Notes: a model not told the origin generated them from the sequence alone. A DNA stretch of 64,000 nucleotides from Taibaiella soli (GCF_003236175.1 NZ_QKTW01000003.1:338085-402084); one strand, 5' to 3'. Positions 18,105 to 27,885 are shown, counted from the first letter of the stretch. Numbers and translations: made by a program.

Positions 18105-18310
18105 AATGAATAAAATAATATTATATATAAATAATGGGCGTAATCGCGCCCGCGTGCGGCTTTCGTGGTGGGAAAAAGATATTGCAAAGCTATTTAATTC
18201 GGACAGGGAGTTTTGCTAATAATTTGTTATTGGAATTAATTGCTTTTTGATTATGCATTTTTTGTTTTTAAATGTGTAATTGCGATGAATATTTAAATTC
18301 TACTTTTCGA

Positions 18311-18718
18311 TTAGTCCATATTGAAAGAACTTCGATTCGATTTTAGGAATTTCATTGCTTCGTCTAATTGATTTTGTTCAAAATATTTTTCTTCAAACGC
18401 CGTTTTTTTGAAGCTGAGGATTTTGCACTCAATTTCAAATAATGAATTGAGTAACTCAACAGGTGCCACTATTGCACAACAATTTATTTTATCAGCGTGT
18501 AGAAAATCCCACAGGAAGCCTTCAAGAAAGGCTTTGAATTTTATGAGACTAGTTACAGCTCCATTTTCGACCTTAACCAGGAGGTTAATATGTTTGCAGT
18601 TTTCTTTTAATCTAGTTTCAAATATTTTTTTAATCAATGCTGCATCATTTTTGGTAAATGTTTTTGTCAATTCCAGAACAATCCCATTTTCAGAGAACAC
18701 TTTTATTTGTCGCAGCAT
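18311..18718 (-). CDS. SpoIIAA-like (STAS/SEC14-type) small protein
   Basis: 135 residues from the ATG ending at 18718 (MLRQIKVFSENG); the longer frame overlaps the upstream gene. The beta-alpha pattern is VLELTKTFTKNDAALIKKIFE, then HINLLVKVENG, then FLHADKINCCAIVAP, then KKTAFEEKYFEQNQLDEAMKFL. It resembles the SpoIIAA-like PF11964 family of about 120-residue proteins. Function is not known. It is 29 bp downstream of the GT25-like gene on the same strand, so probably co-transcribed. Base composition is AT-richer than its neighbours. Confidence 0.65.
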   Translation of the reverse strand: MLRQIKVFSENGIVLELTKTFTKNDAALIKKIFETRLKENCKHINLLVKVENGAVTSLIKFKAFLEGFLWDFLHADKINCCAIVAPVELLNSLFEIECKILSFKKTAFEEKYFEQNQLDEAMKFLKSNRSSFNMD

Positions 18719-18747
18719 AACTGAAATAATAAGGCAAACAAGTATTA

Positions 18748-19308
18748 TCAACCTTCATTTTGATTGAAAAAATTATTAGAACTAACGGTATAGCTAAAAT
18801 CTTTCTCAACTGATATAAACGGGTGTATAAAAAACTTTTTTTTCGTCAACATAGAAATTTTATAGTCTGCGGAATCGACGAAATTCGCCGCTATTATCGT
18901 TTTAAAAAATTTCTGGAATATCACAGTAAACTGTATCCCAGAAAAGATGTCCGTTTTAAAAACATTTGCCGCGGTGTTGATTGAGCAGTCAATTGTTTGA
19001 GAACATCCATTTAGAATATCAGCTTCATAAGATTGGGCAATTGTTATGCACTCAGCCAATTGTTTTGGAGAATAATGTTTGGTGAAACTATGGCTGTCCT
19101 TACAGATGATCACATATTCATCTGTTTCGTGAGTTAGATTTTGGAGTATATAAATAATCGTATTCCAAAATCCGATTGCATCAATTTTATGCTCGAAAAC
19201 AGGTACAATCTGAATTGAAAATTCAGATCTGCCGCCAAATTCATTGATACAATGAATTACCCGCTCTGCATCAGGTTTTAAATTTATTATATATACAGGA
19301 ATTGGCAT
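18748..19308 (-). CDS. Glycosyltransferase-like protein of unknown function
   Basis: 186 residues. The opening MPIPVYIINLKPDAERV resembles the start of LPS glycosyltransferase family 25, and EYVIICKDSHSFT resembles its acidic nucleotide-sugar motif region. The protein is short for a full GT25 enzyme and the DxD motif is not clear, so it may be a divergent or degenerate member. AT-rich like the SpoIIAA-like gene after it, which hints that the two-gene unit was acquired together. Confidence 0.5.
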   Translation of the reverse strand: MPIPVYIINLKPDAERVIHCINEFGGRSEFSIQIVPVFEHKIDAIGFWNTIIYILQNLTHETDEYVIICKDSHSFTKHYSPKQLAECITIAQSYEADILNGCSQTIDCSINTAANVFKTDIFSGIQFTVIFQKFFKTIIAANFVDSADYKISMLTKKKFFIHPFISVEKDFSYTVSSNNFFNQNEG

Positions 19309-19448
19309 TTTAAGAATTCATGGACTATTGATACAATATCAAATATCATGCCGGACTTTTGACAATCAATAATTTATCGTGCTTGATCTACCTGTAAAAC
19401 CTGCTTGAACATAAAAGTGAGGGTATATATTTCGGGTATAAGGGCATA

Positions 19449-19488
19449 AAAAAGCGGTTGCCTCTAGTTTTTGAGACAACCGCTTTTA
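19449..19488 (-). terminator. Terminator of icd
   Basis: AAAAGCGGTTGCCTC (19450-19464) and GAGACAACCGCTTTT (19473-19487) form a long stem with a T-rich loop. On the minus strand a run of T follows, just after the icd stop. Confidence 0.9.
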
Positions 19489-19504
19489 CAGTTAGTGAAC
19501 TTTA

Positions 19505-20734
19505 TTATTTGTTCAGTTTTGTCTTCAGATTCGCATCCAGTGCATCGAGGAATTCCTCTGTGTACAGATAATGATCGCCGTGTTTCACGTTGTTGCCGTG
19601 GATACAAACAGCCAGATCTTTAGTCATTTTACCGCTTTCTACTGTTTCGATACAAACAGCTTCCAGAGCGTTTGCAAAATCGATCAGTTCCTGGTTGTTA
19701 TCCAGTTTACCGCGGAATGCCAGACCACGCGTCCATGCGAAGATAGATGCGATTGGATTGGTAGACGTTGGTTTACCTTTCTGATGATCGCGGTAGTGAC
19801 GTGTTACCGTACCGTGTGCAGCCTCAGCTTCCATTGTTTTACCGTCAGGTGTAACCAGAACAGAAGTCATCAGACCCAGTGAACCGAAACCTTGTGCTAC
19901 AGTATCGCTTTGTACGTCGCCATCGTAGTTTTTACAAGCCCATACAAAGTTACCGTTCCATTTCAGTGCGCTTGCTACCATGTCATCAATCAGACGATGT
20001 TCGTAAGTGATGCCTGCAGCGTCAAATTCAGCTTTGAATTCGCCTTCGTATACTTCTTCGAAAATATCTTTGAAACGGCCATCGTATTTTTTCAGGATGG
20101 TGTTTTTTGTAGAAAGATACAGCGGCCATTTTTTGCTGAGCGCCATGTTGAAGCAAGAGCGTGCAAAACCACGGATTGATTCATCTGTGTTGTACATAGC
20201 GAGCGCTACGCCATCACCTTTGAATTGGTATACTTCATGTTCGATTACGGTACCGTCTTCACCCTCAAATTTGATAGTGAGTTTACCTTTTCCTTTTGTA
20301 ACGAAATCGGTAGCACGGTATTGATCGCCGAATGCGTGACGACCTACGATGATTGGAGCATCCCAGTTAGTAACCAGGCGCGGGATATTCTGAATAACGA
20401 TTGGCTCGCGGAATACGGTACCATCAAGGATGTTACGGATAGTGCCGTTCGGACTTTTCCACATCTGTTGCAGGTTAAATTCTTTTACGCGCGCTTCGTC
20501 CGGAGTGATGGTAGCACATTTGATACCTACGCCCACTTCTTTGATTGCGTTTGCGGCATCAATAGTTACCTGATCGTTGGTAGCATCGCGGTGCTCCACG
20601 CCGAGGTCAAAATATTTGATGTTTACATCAACATATGGAAGGATCAGTTTGTCCTTGATAAATTTCCAGATAATTCGGGTCATTTCATCCCCGTCCAGTT
20701 CCACTACCGGATTTGCTACTTTGATCTTAGCCAT
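19505..20734 (-). CDS. icd: NADP-dependent isocitrate dehydrogenase
   Basis: 409 residues with the layout of the eukaryote-like (type II) homodimeric NADP isocitrate dehydrogenase: [14 protein letters not shown] at the N-terminus, the substrate loop [37 protein letters not shown], and the NADP segment [17 protein letters not shown]. It converts isocitrate to 2-oxoglutarate in the TCA cycle and yields NADPH. It is monocistronic, with its own terminator and ~420 bp of upstream non-coding sequence. Confidence 0.96.
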   Translation of the reverse strand: MAKIKVANPVVELDGDEMTRIIWKFIKDKLILPYVDVNIKYFDLGVEHRDATNDQVTIDAANAIKEVGVGIKCATITPDEARVKEFNLQQMWKSPNGTIRNILDGTVFREPIVIQNIPRLVTNWDAPIIVGRHAFGDQYRATDFVTKGKGKLTIKFEGEDGTVIEHEVYQFKGDGVALAMYNTDESIRGFARSCFNMALSKKWPLYLSTKNTILKKYDGRFKDIFEEVYEGEFKAEFDAAGITYEHRLIDDMVASALKWNGNFVWACKNYDGDVQSDTVAQGFGSLGLMTSVLVTPDGKTMEAEAAHGTVTRHYRDHQKGKPTSTNPIASIFAWTRGLAFRGKLDNNQELIDFANALEAVCIETVESGKMTKDLAVCIHGNNVKHGDHYLYTEEFLDALDANLKTKLNK

Positions 20735-21157
20735 GAAGGATCGATTATTTTTTGTTGTTGTATTAAAAGTTAGCGGCTGCTAAATTACAATTCTCAGATT
20801 AATCCCAACGCGTGATATGTTAGATTTTTGCGACGTGGGGATAAAAGATTTAGATAGCTATAAAAAAACGGCATTGTATATGTAAAAAACAAATTTATTG
20901 TCGGGTAAATTGTATATTACGGCCGAGTTCAAAGGACCACCATCTAGAACTGCGCAGATACCGGATGTCGTATTTCCGGTCATTTGACGGCGTTGCAGGG
21001 CTCTTTTTCATTATGTGCCAGTTTGAAGCTATGACTTCAGAAACCCGGTTTGCTGCTTATTTAAGAAAATCCACGCGGTGGCGATGGTTGTTGGTTTTTA
21101 CCAATGCGCCTCGCCGCTATGCCGCTGGATAAGTGGAAGAGAGCTCATTGCCCCCGT
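20735..21157. other. Intergenic region, icd promoter side
   Basis: 423 bp. The first ~60 bp (minus strand) must carry the icd leader; a TAACTTTT box at about 20767-20775 is a near match to TAnnTTTG. The remainder shows no gene, repeat or hairpin that I can support. Confidence 0.4.
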
Positions 21158-22231
21158 TTATTTTTCCTTCTGATCCGGCCCGGAATCTTCCGTTACTGCC
21201 TCTACCGTTACCTCATCGTTGATGAATTCATTGATGTATACACGTACCAGCAAGATAAACAGGGAAAGCAGCAATGGTCCGAAGATGACACCCCAAAAAC
21301 CAAACATATCCAGGCCAACCACTACGCCGAATACGGTGATGAGCGGGTGGATATCGACCAGCCTTTTTTGCAGGATCAACCGGAGTACGTTATCGCTGAG
21401 GCCGATGACGATAAATCCCCAGGCAATAAGCCCGGCGCCTTGTCCAACGTGCCCCTGCGCTAATGTGTACACTGCAATCGGCACCCAGGTAGCCATAGTG
21501 CCTACAAATGGAATCACGGAGCAGATACCGGTCATGATGCCCCACATTACTGGATCTGATACGCCGAAAAGATAATAACCAAGCACAGCCAGTAATCCCT
21601 GTAAAGCCGCTACAATGGGAATGCCAATAGCATTACTTGAAATGATAGCCTTAGCCTGACTGAGCACTAATATTTTATTTTCCTGCCGTAGGGGAAGGCT
21701 TTTACGAACCCATGCTTCTAATGAAGTAATGCTGGTCAGCATAAAATAGAGCAGGAAATACATGACTATCAGATTGGTCAGCATATTGAGCGTAGAGCCG
21801 AGTAGTGTCGGCGCCAGACCGGTAATCGCATTTGTGATTTTTGCCAGATTTTCTTTGTCCAGCATATTGAAATGAAACTGGTGTTGTAAATAACCATCAA
21901 TTTGGGTGAAAAAATGATTGATGGCGTTGGGGTCCTGGAGAAAAGGGGAAATACGGTCAATGACTATGGAACCCAGCCAGCCAAACGGAAGGACAATGGC
22001 AACGAGCGACAGCAACATCAATGAAAGTGCAGACAGTCCATTTTTCCATTTCCAGTGCAGCGTCATGCGTATCATTGCCTTGCGCAACAGCACATAGAGC
22101 GTGACAGCGCCCAGCAATGCACTCAGCAAAAAGAAGAAATGAATGCAGAGCACCACCAGGATCAGTAACAACAGTGAAAGGAAAAGTACCTGTCGTACTT
22201 TATTAGGGTGAATTCTTACGTTAAAATCCAT
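21158..22231 (-). CDS. AI-2E family (TqsA/YdiK-type) membrane transporter
   Basis: 357 residues with about eight hydrophobic segments. There is an N-terminal pair of helices, then a long amphipathic stretch (~85-155), then the conserved C-terminal core: GIPIVAALQGLLAVLGYYLFG, GICSVIPFVGTMATWVPIA, LQKRLVDIHPLITVFGVVVGLDMFGFWGVIFGP. The family includes AI-2 exporters and sodium/proton antiporters, so the substrate is open. Stop TAA is preceded by a charged tail. Confidence 0.9.
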   Translation of the reverse strand: MDFNVRIHPNKVRQVLFLSLLLLILVVLCIHFFFLLSALLGAVTLYVLLRKAMIRMTLHWKWKNGLSALSLMLLSLVAIVLPFGWLGSIVIDRISPFLQDPNAINHFFTQIDGYLQHQFHFNMLDKENLAKITNAITGLAPTLLGSTLNMLTNLIVMYFLLYFMLTSITSLEAWVRKSLPLRQENKILVLSQAKAIISSNAIGIPIVAALQGLLAVLGYYLFGVSDPVMWGIMTGICSVIPFVGTMATWVPIAVYTLAQGHVGQGAGLIAWGFIVIGLSDNVLRLILQKRLVDIHPLITVFGVVVGLDMFGFWGVIFGPLLLSLFILLVRVYINEFINDEVTVEAVTEDSGPDQKEK

Positions 22232-22257
22232 AGAACTAAATTTAAGGAATGGAAAGC

Positions 22258-22285
22258 AAAAAGCAGGCCAATGGCCTGCTTTTCT
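22258..22285 (-). terminator. Terminator of the M16 peptidase operon
   Basis: AAAAGCAGGCC and GGCCTGCTTTT pair across a 3-nt loop at 22258-22285. Read on the minus strand it is followed by T's and lies 23 bp after the stop of the M16 gene. Confidence 0.85.
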
Positions 22286-22307
22286 TTATTCCGGTAAGAA
22301 TAATCTA

Positions 22308-24383
22308 CTATTGAAATTCGCTGTCAGCGATGCCTTTGTTCACTTCTACGGTAGTTACTTTAGAATCGATAGACATGTTAGGGCCAGCCGGGATTTTAAC
22401 CGAGTATGGAACCTTGTAACCATTAGTACCCGGTACTTCGCGATAATCTGCGAATTCGGTTGTAGCTGCGCCTTGTTCAGACATTTCTACTTTTTTTACC
22501 AGGAAGTTGGTTGCCGCATCATAGTATTCAGTGCTTTTATCACCTTTAGCGTTTACTACATCCAGCACATAAACGTCTTTGTCGTTCACTTTATCCATGC
22601 CTTTCAAAGTGCGTTTGATGCCATATTGCGTAGCATGCAGGTCGCTTTGCAGATCCGCTTCTTGTTTCAGATCTTTCAGTTCATCAGCTGTAAGATCTAC
22701 TTTTTGTCCGCGTTCTACTTTGTAACCTTTGTCGCCGTTTACAACCATTTTTTGCAAAGTCATGCTACCCATCGCAACTACCATTGACATCTGGGCTGGT
22801 GCTTTTTTGATAGAAGTAAAAGTCAGCGTTTGTCCCTGGATAGAACCTGAAGCTACCAGTTTCATATCTTTCAGACCGTTGATCGCTTTTTCACCACCGA
22901 TAGCTGCAACATATTTATTGTAAACAGCATCAGCAGTTACTCCGGCAGGAGCTGCAGCAGTAGCGGTTTCCTTCAGCGGACGACCGTAACCATCGAAATA
23001 AGCGATGTTGCCATCTTTTGAGTATTTAGCCAGTTTCTTAGATTCATCTTTGCTACCTACTACAACGATGTTTGCGTTTGCAGGCGTGATGTATTTTTTA
23101 GAAATAGCCATTACATCATCAGAAGATACGGCAGCCAGATTTTTCAGATAGTTCTGATAGTAATCTTTTGGCATGTGGTAACGTTCTGTGTTGATCGCAA
23201 ATTGTGCAATACGCGCAGGATCTTCCAGGCTCATTGCGAAACCGCCGCTCATATAAGCAATGGTGTTCTGCAGTGATTCGTTATCTACTTTTTCTACGCT
23301 CAGGCGGTTCATCTCATTCAGGATTTCGCCAACAGAGCTATCGGTAACAACGTTGCGGCATTTTGCATATGCAGTGAAATTACCCGCCAGCTCATCTGCA
23401 GTAATAGAAGAATAAGAACCGTAAGTCCAGGCGTGTTTTTCACGCAGGTTCAGGAACAGACGACCCTGTGAACCACCACCGAGAATAGTACCTGCTACTT
23501 TAGCCTTGATCACTTCCGGCGTGCCAGGTTTCAGATCAATTGGGTAAGTAACATTGATTACGCTTTGTACAGCGCCGTCACGTGGTACGAATTCAACGCC
23601 GGTTGTTGCCGGCGCAGTTGGTTTTGCATAAGTCGCTACCGGAACGGTTGCTTTAGCCCATTTGCCAAAATATTTTTCCAGCAATGGTTTTACCTCAGCA
23701 GCTGTGATATCGCCAACTACAGCCATGTAAGCTACATTTGGACGGAAATAAGTGCTATAGTATTTTTTTACGCGATCCAGACTGATCTTTTTTACAGATG
23801 TTTCTGTAGAAACTTCGCCGTAAGGATGTTTCGTGCTGTAGTTGAGGACTGCTGCCACGTTTTTCAACATCGCATCCGGTTCGTTTTTGCTTGCTTCCAG
23901 ACCAGAAAGTGTACGTTGTTTGGTTTTATCCAGTTCTTCCTGTTTGAAATCAGCGTTCATAGCGATATCGCCCATCAGCGTCAGCAATTGGTCCTGATGC
24001 TTTTTGAGTGAGCTACCGTTCAGGCCTTCAGAAGTTGCAGATACATCAGCGCCAATAAAATCGATTTCTTCGTTCAGTTTGTCTTTAGAACGTGTTTTAG
24101 TACCGCTGGTCATCAGTTCAGAGAACATGTCGCGGAAACCAGCCATATCGCCTTCCAGTTCTGGTTTGATATCGAGCTGGATAGAGTATTCAACCGTTGG
24201 CAGTTTGTGATTTTCAACCACGAAAACTTTCATGCCGTTAGACAGTGTGAATGTTTCAGTTTTACCAAGTTTTACTTCAGGAGCAGGACCTGCTTTCGGG
24301 CGAATGCTGCGATCCAGAGTCTGTGCGCGGCTTACAGAAGAAAGCAGTGCGAGTGTAAGTATAGAGAGCGTGATCTTTTTCAT
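22308..24383 (-). CDS. M16-family peptidase homologue without the zinc motif, with C-terminal lipoprotein-carrier-like domain
   Basis: 691 residues with a signal peptide ending near SVSRAQ (~21). Two M16 halves span about 40-260 and 260-470. Where active members have HxxEH, this protein reads GFRDMFSELM (82-91), so it should be catalytically silent. Residues ~490-691 form an extra beta-rich domain (AVYNKYVAAIGGEKAI, ...EYYDAATNFLVKKV, ...YREVPGTNGYKVPYSV) like LolA-type or outer-membrane sorting folds. It lies 40 bp downstream of an M16 gene with intact HxxEH. In two-subunit M16 peptidases one partner is inactive, so a heteromeric envelope peptidase is likely. Confidence 0.9.
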   Translation of the reverse strand: MKKITLSILTLALLSSVSRAQTLDRSIRPKAGPAPEVKLGKTETFTLSNGMKVFVVENHKLPTVEYSIQLDIKPELEGDMAGFRDMFSELMTSGTKTRSKDKLNEEIDFIGADVSATSEGLNGSSLKKHQDQLLTLMGDIAMNADFKQEELDKTKQRTLSGLEASKNEPDAMLKNVAAVLNYSTKHPYGEVSTETSVKKISLDRVKKYYSTYFRPNVAYMAVVGDITAAEVKPLLEKYFGKWAKATVPVATYAKPTAPATTGVEFVPRDGAVQSVINVTYPIDLKPGTPEVIKAKVAGTILGGGSQGRLFLNLREKHAWTYGSYSSITADELAGNFTAYAKCRNVVTDSSVGEILNEMNRLSVEKVDNESLQNTIAYMSGGFAMSLEDPARIAQFAINTERYHMPKDYYQNYLKNLAAVSSDDVMAISKKYITPANANIVVVGSKDESKKLAKYSKDGNIAYFDGYGRPLKETATAAAPAGVTADAVYNKYVAAIGGEKAINGLKDMKLVASGSIQGQTLTFTSIKKAPAQMSMVVAMGSMTLQKMVVNGDKGYKVERGQKVDLTADELKDLKQEADLQSDLHATQYGIKRTLKGMDKVNDKDVYVLDVVNAKGDKSTEYYDAATNFLVKKVEMSEQGAATTEFADYREVPGTNGYKVPYSVKIPAGPNMSIDSKVTTVEVNKGIADSEFQ

Positions 24384-24423
24384 AAATAATTAGTTTGAAA
24401 GCTGTGATCAGATGAACAATCGC

Positions 24424-25758
24424 TTATTTTTTTTCTTCAGATTTAGGTAAATAATAAACGACCAGTCTGTTCTCTTTCGTGAAATACTTGTTAGCTACAC
24501 GCTGCAGATCTTCCTTCGTGATTTTTCTATAACGGTCCAGTTCTGTATTGATCAGATTCGCGTTGCCTTCAAATGTCCAGTAAGTAGCGAGGTTAGTTAC
24601 CACGCCCAGTACTTTTTGGTTTTTAGCTACGAAATCAGTTTCTGCCTGGTTAATGAGTTTTTGATATTCTTCGTTAGAAAGCGGTGTTGTTTTTACTTTC
24701 TCGATTTCATCTTCCATTGCCTTTTCCAGTTCAGCTGGTTTTACGTTCATGTTCGCAATGCTGAACATTACAGCCAGAGAAGGATCTTCGTTTGGCAATG
24801 CGAAAGCGCCTGCTTCAACAGCTTTTTGTTGTTTGTCTACGATTTCTTTGTGAAAACGAGAGCTGTTGCCCTGGCTCAGCAGTTGTGTCAGCATCTGGAT
24901 CGCATAGTAATCATCCGTGCCGATTTTTGGTGTATGGTAAGAAAGCAAAACTGCAGGCAACTGTACGTTATCATAGAAAGTAACGCGTTTTTCAGCTGTC
25001 TGTGCAGGTTCTACCGCCGTTGGACGAGGAATTGCTTTTGTGCCTCTTGGAATATCACCAAAATATTTAGTGATCAGCGCCTTGCTCTGCTCGATGTTGA
25101 TATCACCACCGATAACAACTACTGCATTGTTTGGCACATAGAATGTTTTGTAGAAATCCATGAATTCGCCCAGCGTAGCCTGATCGATGTATTGTTCTTT
25201 ACCGATCGGCGTCCAGCGGTACGGATGCACCGTGAATGAGTTTTCATACACAACATTGAGCAATTGGCCGTAAGGACGGTTATCATAGCTCTGTTTCTTT
25301 TCTTCTTTTACCACTTTACGTTGCGTTTCTACGCCGATCGTGTCGATTTTGGCGTGCAGCATACGCTCAGATTCCATCCATAAAGCCAGTTCCAGCTGGT
25401 TAGATGGTAATACTTCGTAATAAAAAGTGCGGTCTTGCGTAGTATTGGCATTCAGCTCGCCGCCGTTTGCCTGAACCAGCTTCATATATTCGCCGCGTTT
25501 GATGTTTTCGCTGCCTTCAAACAAGAGGTGTTCAAAGAAGTGAGCGAAACCAGTGCGTTGCGGATCTTCGTTTTTAGAACCAACATGGTACATTACAGAC
25601 ATCGCTACAATGGGAGTAGCGTGATCTTCATGGAGGATTACATGCAGCCCGTTGGGCATGTCATATTCTGTAAATTTAATGTTGCCTTCAGCGCGTGCAC
25701 CTGCACTAAGCAGCGATGCACCTACCAGAAAAGCATAAAAAGCATTGCGCTTCTTCAT
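24424..25758 (-). CDS. M16-family zinc peptidase, active subunit
   Basis: 444 residues from the ATG ending at 25758 (MKKRNAFYAF); a longer in-frame start was rejected because it crosses the promoter. The signal peptide ends near ARAEG. The zinc motif HFFEH is at 73-77 in TGFAHFFEHLLFEGSENI, and the downstream acidic segment ALWMESERM provides the third ligand region. The C-terminal inactive half follows (~245-430). It is expected to degrade peptides in the periplasm together with the zinc-less partner encoded next. Confidence 0.92.
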   Translation of the reverse strand: MKKRNAFYAFLVGASLLSAGARAEGNIKFTEYDMPNGLHVILHEDHATPIVAMSVMYHVGSKNEDPQRTGFAHFFEHLLFEGSENIKRGEYMKLVQANGGELNANTTQDRTFYYEVLPSNQLELALWMESERMLHAKIDTIGVETQRKVVKEEKKQSYDNRPYGQLLNVVYENSFTVHPYRWTPIGKEQYIDQATLGEFMDFYKTFYVPNNAVVVIGGDINIEQSKALITKYFGDIPRGTKAIPRPTAVEPAQTAEKRVTFYDNVQLPAVLLSYHTPKIGTDDYYAIQMLTQLLSQGNSSRFHKEIVDKQQKAVEAGAFALPNEDPSLAVMFSIANMNVKPAELEKAMEDEIEKVKTTPLSNEEYQKLINQAETDFVAKNQKVLGVVTNLATYWTFEGNANLINTELDRYRKITKEDLQRVANKYFTKENRLVVYYLPKSEEKK

Positions 25759-25779
25759 AAAGAATTGGAATTTTGCGGT

Positions 25780-25806
25780 CAAAAATAATCTTTGGCACCA
25801 TTCAAA
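25780..25806 (-). promoter_or_regulatory. Candidate promoter of the M16 operon
   Basis: On the minus strand TTTG (25803-25806), 15 nt, then TATTTTTG (25780-25787), an exact TAnnTTTG box. The spacing is shorter than the usual 19-21 nt, so the upstream element may be fortuitous. It lies 22 bp before the chosen start. Confidence 0.45.
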
Positions 25807-26120
25807 GCCATTTTTTATTGAAAATTTCACCCGAAAAGTCACCCAATACGGCCATTCTCTACAGGGATGCCTCATCGGAAAGTTACCATATCGGTCACAA
25901 TCAACAGATTAATTGCATCCGTTATCAGGAATTAACACCGCTTTGCGCTGTAAGCTTTCGGCTTTTGCCCGGTTGTCCGTAATTTTGCGGCGGCATAAAG
26001 GCCCCTTTAACTCCTCCAAAGGAGGAGAACGCCCAACGCGATCTATTTGATTTAACAAGGGGTGCTTTCTGCTTTGAGCTTTCTGCTTTCAGCTTTTTTG
26101 ACTTTTTGAATTTTGACTTT
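25807..26120. other. Intergenic region with low-complexity repeats
   Basis: Between divergent M16 and HAD genes. A CTCCTCCAAAGGAGGAG palindrome lies at about 26010-26027. From 26062 a T-rich stretch of tandem CTTTCTG/CTTTTTGA words runs to the HAD start, similar to the ones at 56272-56314 and 43080-43100. No gene seen. Confidence 0.5.
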
Positions 26121-26768
26121 ATGATAAATACCGTATTGTTCGACATGGACGGATTATTGCTGGATACAGAGCCCCTGTGGGGCGAAAGTATGCTGCGCAT
26201 TGCCGGTAAACACCGGATTCCGATCACGCCGGAACGATTTAAAGAAACAACTGGTCTCCGCATTTATGAAGTAACGGATTACTGGGCGGTGAAATATCCA
26301 TGGGAAGGGCAAACTGCTAGTTTTGTGGCCGACGAAATCCTTGATGATATTATAGAATTATCAAAACAACGTGGCCGCGTGATGCCGGGTATTGAAAAAG
26401 CTTTGGAATTGCTGAAAGCAAATAATTATAAAATCGGATTGGCGTCTTCCTCTCCGATGCGCATGATACAGGCCTTGACCGATTATTTTGGCATCTCTCA
26501 TTATTTTGATTGTATTACTTCCGCCGATTCTGTTGAATTAGGCAAGCCGCATCCTGGTGTGTTTTTGCATTGTGCAAAAGAGCTGGGATCTACGCCGCTT
26601 CAATGTGCTGTGCTGGAAGACTCAGTAAATGGTATGATTGCGGGAAAATCGGCGAGAATGAAAACGATTGTGGTTCCGGATGCTGCACATTACAATGATC
26701 CGCGTTTTGCAATTGCCGATGTGAAGCTGCACAGTATGGAAGAATTTACTTTAGACTTAGTAAAATAA
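26121..26768 (+). CDS. HAD-IA sugar-phosphatase, HxpB/YniC-like
   Basis: 215 residues from the ATG at 26121. HAD motif I is VLFDMDGLLLDTEPLW (5-20), motif II the Ser/Thr in IGLASSSPM, and motifs III/IV are GKPHPG and LEDSVNGMIAGKSA. The alpha-helical cap sits between I and II. Closest by eye to the E. coli hexitol phosphatase B / 2-deoxyglucose-6-phosphatase YniC, a hexose/hexitol-phosphate phosphatase. Exact substrate unproven. Transcribed alone, ending in a hairpin shared with the convergent anti-sigma gene. Confidence 0.9.
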   Translation: MINTVLFDMDGLLLDTEPLWGESMLRIAGKHRIPITPERFKETTGLRIYEVTDYWAVKYPWEGQTASFVADEILDDIIELSKQRGRVMPGIEKALELLKANNYKIGLASSSPMRMIQALTDYFGISHYFDCITSADSVELGKPHPGVFLHCAKELGSTPLQCAVLEDSVNGMIAGKSARMKTIVVPDAAHYNDPRFAIADVKLHSMEEFTLDLVK

Positions 26769-26785
26769 TCGCTGCGATAAACAAC

Positions 26786-26812
26786 AATCCTTCCCTAAGC
26801 GGAAGGATTTGT
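26786..26812. terminator. Bidirectional terminator
   Basis: AATCCTTCC (26786-26794) pairs with GGAAGGATT (26801-26809), T-rich after it. It lies between the convergent HAD gene and the anti-sigma gene, whose stop is inside the loop region. Confidence 0.75.
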
Positions 26813-27289
26813 TTTATGTATCTGTTTGCGGAAACTTCGGTAGCGGTCGGCCAAGACAAGTAATACTACAATATAGATGGCGGCGCCAAAGAAGAGTAAA
26901 TTATGATTTTCCTTGCTGCTGAATTCCCAATGGAATATTTGCGTATTGCCCGTTCCTTTGGTGGTAAATAACAGGACGCCCCACAGAATAGTCGATAACA
27001 CAAAAAAAGCACCTAATAATTTTACAACCCAGCTTTTCGCCAAAGGCTGCATCTTATGGGCAGGTTGAACAGTCGCCAATTGCTCCATGATGTTTTGTGT
27101 AAAACGCATGGATGGCTCATCCAGTAAATTTTTATCACTAAGCAAAGATTGCATTGCCAAAAGGCGCTCATAAGTTTCCTTCCAGGCGCGATCTGTCGCA
27201 AGCAACATTTCTGTTTTTTGTTTTTCTGTTGCAGTATCGAGGCCGTCGATATAGGCCCATATCCGCTGATCTATTTCATATTGCTGCAT
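26795..27289 (-). CDS. Probable anti-sigma factor (membrane)
   Basis: 164 residues: an acidic cytoplasmic N-terminal helical part (about 1-80), then two transmembrane helices (about 88-108 and 128-146), and a short basic tail. It begins 20 bp after the ECF sigma gene on the same strand, the classic position for a cognate anti-sigma factor. I see no zinc (HxxxCxxC) motif, so it would be a non-zinc type. Identification depends mainly on context. Confidence 0.7.
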   Translation of the reverse strand: MQQYEIDQRIWAYIDGLDTATEKQKTEMLLATDRAWKETYERLLAMQSLLSDKNLLDEPSMRFTQNIMEQLATVQPAHKMQPLAKSWVVKLLGAFFVLSTILWGVLLFTTKGTGNTQIFHWEFSSKENHNLLFFGAAIYIVVLLVLADRYRSFRKQIHKTNPSA

Positions 27290-27309
27290 GACAATTTTTT
27301 TATGAGGGC

Positions 27310-27885
27310 TTATCGATAGGTTTCTAATTCTTCTTTAAAATGCTGTTCCAATATATCTTTCAATCGGTTTCGTGCACGATGCAGTTTTACTTTTACGGTA
27401 TTTGCGGAGATTCCGGTGATTAATACGATCTCGTCTATCCGCTGCTCTGCAAGGTAGAACAACTGAAGCAATTGAGCGTCGGCTGCCGGTAAGTGCTCCA
27501 GCGCCCGTTGTATCAATTGGTAATTTTGTTTTGACAGCGGTAAATGATCTGCTGTTGCGCGGTTTTCTGAAAGGTGAACCAGGTCGGCTTCTTCGAAAAA
27601 ATGCACATTTTCCTGCTTCTTCCGTAAATAAGACAGACAAGTAGTGTTGACAATTGTATAAAGCCAGGTGCTGAATTTGCTGGTACCTTTAAAATCGACC
27701 AGTGAACGAAACGCTTTCACAAACACGTCCTGAGCCAATTCTTCTGCGGTTTCCCGATTATTTACATAACGCAAAACCAGCGTGAACACGTAGTTCTTAT
27801 AACGATCCACGAGTATTGCATAGGCATTTTTCTGCCCGTTTAATACTTGCTGAATAATATCGTTGTCCTGGATTTGCGAATTCAT
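27310..27885 (-). CDS. ECF-type RNA polymerase sigma factor
   Basis: 191 residues. Region 2 is visible as YKNYVFTLVLRYVNNRETAEELAQDVFVKAF and the tryptophan-containing FSTWLYTIVNTTCLSYLRK. Region 4 is AQLLQLFYLAEQRIDEIVLITGISANTVKVKLHRARNRLK, the helix-turn-helix that reads -35. It is followed by a membrane anti-sigma candidate and divergent from a DUF6249 gene, which may be its target. Confidence 0.95.
   Translation of the reverse strand: MNSQIQDNDIIQQVLNGQKNAYAILVDRYKNYVFTLVLRYVNNRETAEELAQDVFVKAFRSLVDFKGTSKFSTWLYTIVNTTCLSYLRKKQENVHFFEEADLVHLSENRATADHLPLSKQNYQLIQRALEHLPAADAQLLQLFYLAEQRIDEIVLITGISANTVKVKLHRARNRLKDILEQHFKEELETYR

Noticed and set aside
24616..25239. 207-codon plus-strand frame
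   Set aside because: Antisense to the active M16 peptidase; no recognisable features.
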